The notes below the pieces were generated by a model. That model was given only the letters and a program-made list of their open reading frames with translations, had not been told where the DNA came from and did not search any database. From Diphasiastrum complanatum (Eukaryota > Streptophyta > Lycopodiopsida > Lycopodiales > Lycopodiaceae): a stretch of 64,000 bases of DNA. The number at the start of each line of letters is the position of its first letter. The stretch's first letter is position 1. Both the position numbers and the translations under genes were made by a program. Below are positions 57,470-64,000 of this stretch, piece by piece. Location of the stretch: positions 14,276,533 through 14,340,532 of the forward strand of contig CM055098.1 in the NCBI GenBank assembly GCA_029204225.1. Reading direction: 5' to 3'.

Positions 57470-58010
57470 ATAGGCTGGAATCAAGCCTACAGATTGTTGG
57501 AAATCTGTTTGCTGAAATCAGAACTGATCAGATTGTTGGAATCTGTCTACTGCCTGTTGGATCGCTGCCAGAACTGCAGATTGATCGATGAAGCTGGATT
57601 ACAGACTTCTGTCCTTGGCTGGATCGCTGAGATCGCTAGACCTGTTCGATGCAGATCTGATTTTGGATCGTTGAAGGACAGACTTGGAACCTGTTTGCTG
57701 ATATAGGGTGGAATCAGATAGCAGGTCGCTGGAATCTGATCGCTGCATGTAGGGTATCTTATCACTGTCTACCAGATCTGTTTGTTGATGGTACAAACCA
57801 TCGTTGCTGACTGATTGCTGGTTGGATTGCTATAGTTGCATCAGACCAATCTAGTGCCTTCGGACCGCTGCCTGCAGAACTGTTTCCTGGGTGACAAATA
57901 GCTGAGAAGCAGATTTGAGAGTTAGCTGGTGCTATCCACAAACCTGAAATTGATCGCTGGTGATAGTTTTGTGAGAAGAGGCAGATTGCCGGATTGCTGA
58001 AAATCAGAGC
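57470..58010 (+). repeat. Short-period GATCGCTG-type degenerate repeat in family X
   Basis: Words of the form (T/G)GATCGCTG, GATTGTTGGAAT and GATTGCTG recur about 20 times in 540 bases, often spaced 20-35 bases. It lies just downstream of the 5' LTR where a leader is expected and is not seen in the 4990-6050 copy. Confidence 0.55.
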
Positions 58011-60158
58011 TGCTACTCCAATTGATCATTGAAAGAGATACCCACAGAGAGTTTGGAATCAATTCGTTAAAAACTGGTTGGTGAAGGACAGGGAGAGCGA
58101 ATACAATTATGAAGGAATAGTGCTGGCTGGAATTTGTTGGAAAAGATTTGGCAGAAGGAAGTGTCAAAGTTTTGAAGTGTGCCTAGTGTTTGATGAGTTA
58201 TCTTCTATGAAGAAGAAGGATTGTCAAACATATTCATGGAATCAGCACAGGGAAAGGAAGGATCGTTGAAGACTCAAGAATCTAAGAAGGACCGTGGTGG
58301 AGAGTTCAAAAGCCAAAGTAAACCTAGTTTGGGTTGCATAGCAATGTGTATGATTGTTGGCTAAGGTTATCAACTTTAAGAAATCCTAACCGTCAAAGGG
58401 AACCTGGTTTGGTTTGCATGCAAGTGTGCATGTTGTTGGCTGCGGTTTCTTACGAACATAATCTTACAAGGGTAAGAAGATGGTTGATAAAGGTTCGATA
58501 CTCTTCAAGGTGGATTATTGATCGGAATTCTTGAATCTGATTGAGGAGCAAACATTGCTTGGAACAAGTGCAGATTGAACATACATGCAGGTGTCGCATG
58601 ATAATTTTGATTGCATACAAGTGTTTGGCTTCATAGTATCACAATGTCTTATCATGGTGGCAAATGATAAGTTAATTGTTACAAGTGGCGGTTGTGACAA
58701 GCTGTGTGGGAAATTTGGTCAAGGAAATAAGGTGTTATTCCAAGAGGGAATTGGTTCATCAACAGATATTCTTATACATGAACACAACAAGCAAGCTGTT
58801 ATTCTACTTTGTGTCAATTTGAGAAGACAGATATCAGGGAGCAATTTAAAGCTTTGCATTAAGTACAAAGATCCAGGGTTTCTTGTTATTCTAATTGTTT
58901 TTCCAAGTCATAGTAGCATGTGGTAGAAACTTGCTTGTATATTTGGACTTACATCACTTGAGTTTTATGATAAACCAAAGTGATTGCCTATTGTGATTGT
59001 CAAGTGAAATTCTTGAATCTATCCAAGTTCATGATCCGTCATGTGGTAGATTTTGTTGTTTCCAATAAGATTTGGAAAGTACAAGGTTATTGATTAATCA
59101 TTGAAAATCAATAGTACAGGTTGTTTAGCTTCAAGAAAAACAACATGGTTGAAGATGGACGTTCACCAAGTTTGCATATGACAAAGTGTCAGAATAAATA
59201 TCATAATGAAATGCTTTCTAGGTTGGAAAGTTGTTTGGTGCAAGTGACTCTGTGTGTGAGATAGAGGTAGGAGATTCCATGGAAAAGATCATGTCAAGTA
59301 CTTTGTGTGAGAAAGTATTCGAAGGAGAGTGTCAGTTACTTTGTGTGAGGAAGTATTGTATACATTTATCTTTCTATTGGGGATGCTCTTTTACTTGCAT
59401 ATTTGGTTTGGTTCATGGATGATATTCTATTCTATTTGGAGAGAGTGGTTGGAATGCAAATATGAAGTGTACATCCAGGGGGAGTAGTTCAACCAAAGTC
59501 CATCAAGTTCATCACAAGTGGTAACTTATGAGAGTACCAGGAGAAATTCAAATGGGTTCAATTCAAGGGACACAAGTGGAGCCGACTACTTATGAAGTAC
59601 AGGTTTCTAAAGTGGGTGTTGATGTATGAGATTTGATGTTGAATTTCCTACTTATGGTTATCATGATGGTGTTACTGTAATCAAAGAGGATTATTTTTTC
59701 TTTATGAATGTTGGGGAGATCGTTACATTTGTGGTAGCTTGAAAGATGTTCAAAGAGACCAAGGGAGTCAATCTTCAAGCAAAGTTCTCAAGGTTAAGGC
59801 AAAACTCATCATGTCTACATTATTTGATTCAAGGGGAGTCAAAGTTCTTTGATTAAAAGGAAGTCAAGGAATCGGGTGATATGTTGAACTCATGGTAGTC
59901 ACACATATACACTAAAGAGACATGAAGACCAAAGCAAGACATTGAGAAGTCACATGAAGCAGTTTCATACGAAAAGGATCGACATTCAAAGGAAATTCTA
60001 CATCACCATACAAACAAAGTTCTACATCGAGTAATGGAGACATTGAGATCAGAGTTGATCATGAATTCTACATCAGAATTGAGGATCTTCATTACATGGG
60101 CTTCGTGGAACATACATGCATACTTTTGTTATGCCTAGTTCTAGACAATGTAAACATT

Positions 60159-60167
60159 AAGGGGGAG
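60159..60167 (+). other. Family X polypurine tract
   Basis: AAGGGGGAG directly precedes the 3' LTR, identical to the tract at 6042-6050. Confidence 0.75.
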
Positions 60168-60595
60168 TGTTAGAGTTAATGTTTACTTTAGTACCCCTAA
60201 TGTTATCATTTAGGATTAATTAGTGATAGTTTGGCCATGCCTGCGTGCTATTATAGGGGCCATTACTATTTATAGTAAGTTGTATTTTAGGGTCATTACT
60301 ATTTATAGTAAATTCGTTTCTTAGTCATGCATGTAGGTGGGCACACTACTACCAGAATAGGATTTGCTTTTATCACTTAGAAACTCATCTTGGGTGTTTA
60401 CCCAATATAGGTAGTAATTATAGCAATCAGCTTTTTGTTTTTTGCTATTTGCTTTTTGCTTTTTACCTTACACATAGTTTAGAGAAAGTATATATGTAGG
60501 CTGGTGCCCTACTTCATTTGTAATAGGACATAGTTGGAGTACATCTCTTCATCATTGTTGTTCTTTCTCATGTGTATGACTATTGTCTAACAACA
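60168..60595 (+). repeat. Family X 3' LTR
   Basis: Same length and termini as the 5' LTR. Confidence 0.8.
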
Positions 60596-62349
60596 ATAGA
60601 AATCTTGTCTTAGGTTACTTGTATGATCAAGTCGGTTTTCTAACAATTACATCAATCAGAAGGTGGAGTAGGGATTCTTGCTTTTTGCAGCTTTTTGGTG
60701 GATCTCTTTGCTTTTTGCTTCCAGGTGGTGGAATTGACCTCCAAGTAGGTGGCTCCTTTGATTTTGATGTGCTTCCAGCCTATTGATCATGATTATGGAC
60801 TTTTTTCATAGAAAATGATGGAAATCAATGGAGTTTTGACGGTTTTTTGAGGTTTTCAATTAGTATTCAATGTTTTTGCTTGGAATTCATCAAAGGTACT
60901 GATCTTGAACGTTTTTCAAAATTGTACTTCTTGTTTTCCAGTTATTATGATTCTAATGATTGCATGCTAGTGGAAAAGTCAAAAGTGGACCTAGATAGTG
61001 GTTTTTAGCCAAAAATTGAGGTTTTTGGCTAGAAATGGGTTATATGAACCATGATTGACTAAAATTAGAACTTTTAGTGCTAGCATGTAGTTGAATTATA
61101 GTAGATTTGGCCTGATTGCACTTGCATGTGGGTTTTGATCCACAAGAAATTGCCAAAAAGGTGGAAAAATGGTCAAAAAACATGGTTTTTGGTGGTGTTT
61201 TTTCAATGTTTTGGGTGATATTCTTAAAATCCATGGCTAATATTTTGCATGCACGTTTTCAGAGATGTATTGATGCTGTCCTAAGGTTGTCATGAAGTTT
61301 GGTTAGGATTGGACACCATTAAGGGTTTCAAAAAGTCAAAAAATAGTGTATTTTTGATGTTTTTTGAGCTTGAATAACTCCCAATAGCTGGTTTAAATCC
61401 ATTGGATCTTTTTACAAGCTGAAAGAGATGATGGATTGCCTTTGATTTGAACCATCATGCACCCAATATGGAGTTGGGGGGCTTAGGCACCAATAGCTTG
61501 AAGTTTTGCTTGTTGAAGGTCTCCATGAATGCAATTTTTGCATGATCTGAGCTTATGATTGCTTGCTGGACTTGATGGAAGCCTCTATGCCTCTCTACTA
61601 AACCTTAGAAGAGTGCTTGTAACCTCTGATTGGATGCATATTGGGTTGGAGTTGGATATTTGATGATCTCACCTAGTAAAAGTGCGCCCTCCTATTGCAA
61701 TTTCAGTCAATTACAGCTCGCACGTGTGAAGCCTACATGGCATTATGGCCGTCGGAAGTCTGGCAATTTTTAGAGTAAAATTTGAAAAATTTCCGAATTG
61801 TTTTGATTGCATGCTTGCCTGTGAAGCAGTAGAGTGCTTTTCTAGTGTTGAAAATGTTTGGATGAACTTGTATGCATGTTTGGATGCATGATACAAGGGG
61901 GTACAATAGGTTGATCAGAGTAATTTCATGCATGGATACTTATTTCAGAAATCTAGTCAAAAAGTTGATTTCCGAGTTACTAGGCAATTTACGGAATTTT
62001 TTTTGATTTCTTGAAGAAATTAGTGCATGTCAAGTTTGATGCATGTTGGATGTTTTGAAATTAGTTTGAAATGGGATGGCACCTGTGAAACAATGCTTTT
62101 AATTGATTTTCACAATTTGGTCCACAACGAACGGTTTTCGAAAATACTCCTAGTTTCGTAAATTTTTGAATGATCCATGAAAGTTCGACGTTGTTCTAAA
62201 TCAGTTTGATATTGATTAAACAGAAGAAGCTTAAAAAGTGAATGACCTATTGAGGCATAATCAGTCGGATAAGGGTCTTTAATTATTTTCACTTTTTAAG
62301 TTGAAGATTTGGAATTTGTCAACTGATTAAGCTATTTTTTTTTTCACGG
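60596..62349. other. Unassigned sequence, possible 5' leader of a gypsy element
   Basis: AT-rich; GGTTTTTGGC-type words recur near 61000-61200. No gene, LTR pair or PBS recognised. It precedes a gypsy gag on the same strand. Confidence 0.35.
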
Positions 62350-63490
62350 AATCAATAATGGCAGATGATAATGCAGGTCTTGAGGGTATGGTACCTATGC
62401 TTACCTACTTATAGATTTGCCAACAATTAAGTCAAGCACTTATTGAAATGAACAATTAGAGGGATCAACAGATGGAAGTCTGTTAAATCAAGTTAAGACT
62501 TTGTCTTCGTCGAATCTGGACTTTCAGCCAGAACCTTTTTCGGGGGAGAAGAAAGAGAAGAAGCCAAAGGTGGTAGACGATGGGTTAACTAAGTGGACCA
62601 GCTATATCAATCTACATGCAATTTCGGAAGAGAAAAAGATTGAGAGCGTAGTTCTATTCCTACGAGGAAAGGCTTCATTGTGGTGGTGTGATTTGCAACC
62701 CAAACCCACCAGATAAGAACAATTTATGGAAGTATTTAGAAAATTGTTTGTGGTTGTGGACGATTCATACTTTTACCAAAGATTTGTCAGTTGCAAAATG
62801 GGTACTCGGAGCTTAGACTCTTACCTGCAAGAATTTATGGATTTGTGGCACAAAGTTATGTCATTCGAAGTAAAACTGGCACTTTGGCAGTTTATCCTAG
62901 GTCTGTTAGCTTATTATTAGAATGAATGTAAATGAAACATGCTTCAGACTTTCGAGGACATCGTACGAGTTGCGAAAGCTTGTGATTCCACGGTTGTGGC
63001 GTCTAGGAAGCAGTTTCAGACTAATCCATCTGGATCCAACTAGAAGAAGGGAAAAAACGAGTTCGTGACAAGAAACAAGTCAAATATTTTGACGAACTGG
63101 ATCAAATGGCATCGGAATTTAAGCAAGAGAAGCAGATGTCCCAAAAGAAGGCTAGGAAGGCAAATGTGTGTTTTGTCTGGAATAAGCATGAACATGGTAT
63201 GAAGTTCTGCCCGAAGTGAAAGAAACCCGCAGCTGAAGTAATTGAAATGCCAGGTAAAGAAAAGTTAAAATTGGAAATTAATAAGGTTATTTGTGAGTGT
63301 GAATGTTCATTCAGTACTGCTTCATTCTTGCCTAATGAATTATTTCGTTTGAAAGGCACAGTTATAGGATATGAAGTGAGTATATTGGTGGATAGTTGTT
63401 CAACTCATAATTTCATTAACTCTTGCCCATCACGGATAGAGAAATCATCAACACTTTTTAGTTTCCGTCTGAATGATCATGGGTGTCTTT
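62350..63490 (+). pseudogene. Ty3/gypsy gag and protease remnant
   Basis: A start-like MADDNAGLEGMV (62359) is cut by stops. Capsid motifs follow: FQPEPFSGEKKEKKPKVVDD, ESVVLFLRGKASLWWCDLQ and MGTRSLDSYLQEFMDL. The zinc knuckle reads CFVWNKHEHGMKFCP, with Trp in place of the second Cys. The protease reads VSILVDSCSTHNFINS, with Cys for the Gly of DSG. RT does not follow; at about 63490 the sequence jumps to a minus-strand fragment. Confidence 0.7.
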
Positions 63491-63690
63491 AGCACAAAGA
63501 CCTCTAAGGGAAAGATATAAATCTGTGCTAAGCTCTGTGAAGGAAAGTGTGTTCAGTTCACGAATTCGACTAAGTGCATCAGCAACACGATTGGTGGTTC
63601 CCTGATATACCGCACCTCAAAGTCAAATTTCTACATGAGTTTTGCCCATCGGGCCTTACCACCTCAGTCACTGAGGCAAACAATAAGTGA
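63491..63690 (-). pseudogene. Ty3/gypsy RNase H C-terminal fragment
   Basis: Minus strand: KARWAKLM, stop, KFDFEVRYI, then frameshifted remains of a VADALSR-type end (CTGATGCACTTAGTCG). Its opposite orientation to the adjoining gag shows an inversion or two separate insertions joined at about 63490. Confidence 0.55.
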
Positions 63691-63981
63691 ACCTGCAAAA
63701 AACAGCAAAACAGCAAGAAATAGGTGAAATCAGCAAGAAACAATCGTAAATAATAGAGAAAAGTTGAAAGTGGTTGTTGGTGGATTGATGCACTGGGCCA
63801 TCGCCCTGCTGCCTGCTGCTCTTTCACCTATCTGATGTTTGTTTGTTGCTTGTCATCTCTGTTTTAAGAATATGCAATGGCTTGGTGCAAAACTGTTTTT
63901 TTTTCAAACAACAGCATTTTGTTTACTTCTGCTAGCTCGATCTGCCAGCAAGCCCTTCCCTTGGGAATCCTCCATGGCGGG
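63691..63981. other. Unassigned end of window
   Basis: No gene recognised. Confidence 0.3.
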
Positions 63982-64000
63982 TCTCTCTCTCTCTCTCTCT
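63982..64000. repeat. (CT)n microsatellite, cut by window edge
   Basis: At least nine CT units; it may continue beyond the window. The LINE 3' UTR consensus does not precede it on the + strand. Confidence 0.8.

Larger units (their letters stand above)
57042..60595 (+). mobile_element. Family X non-autonomous LTR retrotransposon with both LTRs
   Basis: Two 428-bp LTRs (TG...CA) at 57042-57469 and 60168-60595 differ at only a handful of positions. The internal 2.7 kb has no gag or pol domain. Its 3' kilobase matches 4990-6050, and it ends in AAGGGGGAG before the right LTR. No matching target duplication was found, and no tRNA-Met PBS lies after the left LTR, so either the PBS has decayed or another tRNA is used. 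Confidence 0.75.

Overview
This window is nuclear DNA from a land plant with a large, transposon-rich genome. It contains spliced plant-type exons, Ty3/gypsy chromoviruses primed by initiator tRNA-Met, Copia remnants, a BED-finger hAT transposon, non-LTR retrotransposons (LINEs) and a Penelope-like element (PLE). The LINE type (coiled-coil plus RRM-like ORF1, CCHC motif after the reverse transcriptase) and the PLE are unusual for flowering plants. They fit a fern, lycophyte or gymnosperm better, but the species cannot be fixed from the sequence.

Host gene. The only host gene I can support is on the + strand: a class II (RPD3/HDA1) histone deacetylase resembling Arabidopsis HDA15. Five short exons were assembled by eye: 2396-2665, 2835-2936, 15410-15527, 48568-48680 and 49279-49366. 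They encode, in order, an acidic serine/aspartate-rich N-terminus, a RanBP2-type zinc finger split between exons 2 and 3, the EHRESGIL segment that follows the finger in HDA15, and the start of the deacetylase domain (VGYDERMLLH, then HPERPNRLEAL). All splice phases agree. Intron 2 is about 12.5 kb, intron 3 about 33 kb, and intron 5 runs past the right end, so nearly the whole window is intron filled with transposable elements.

Layout. 1-700: gypsy gag remnant (-). 700-2395: upstream region with a G-box. Intron 2 (2937-15409): truncated LINE, non-autonomous LTR family 'X', an old coding-poor LTR element (6850-12450), a hAT-type 5' end and a Copia integrase scrap. Intron 3 (15528-48567): gypsy A (16054-22157, TSD CAATC); three LINEs head to tail on the minus strand (L1 22639-34106, L2 34107-35569, L3 35570-42880); gypsy B (24651-30759, TSD GAACA) inside L1; a hAT element (38271-42390) inside L3; a GC-rich hAT-like element; and a PLE with pseudo-LTRs (45308-48067). 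Intron 5 (49367-64000): decayed gypsy remnants on both strands, a LINE 3' end and a family X element with both LTRs (57042-60595).

Most unusual signal. The LINE family ends not in poly(A) but in a (CT)n microsatellite, shown as (GA)n on the + strand. Just before the tail is a two-part hairpin whose inner stem changes in a compensatory way between copies. Three LINEs are joined head to tail exactly at these tracts, which suggests a microsatellite-tailed and perhaps microsatellite-targeted LINE.
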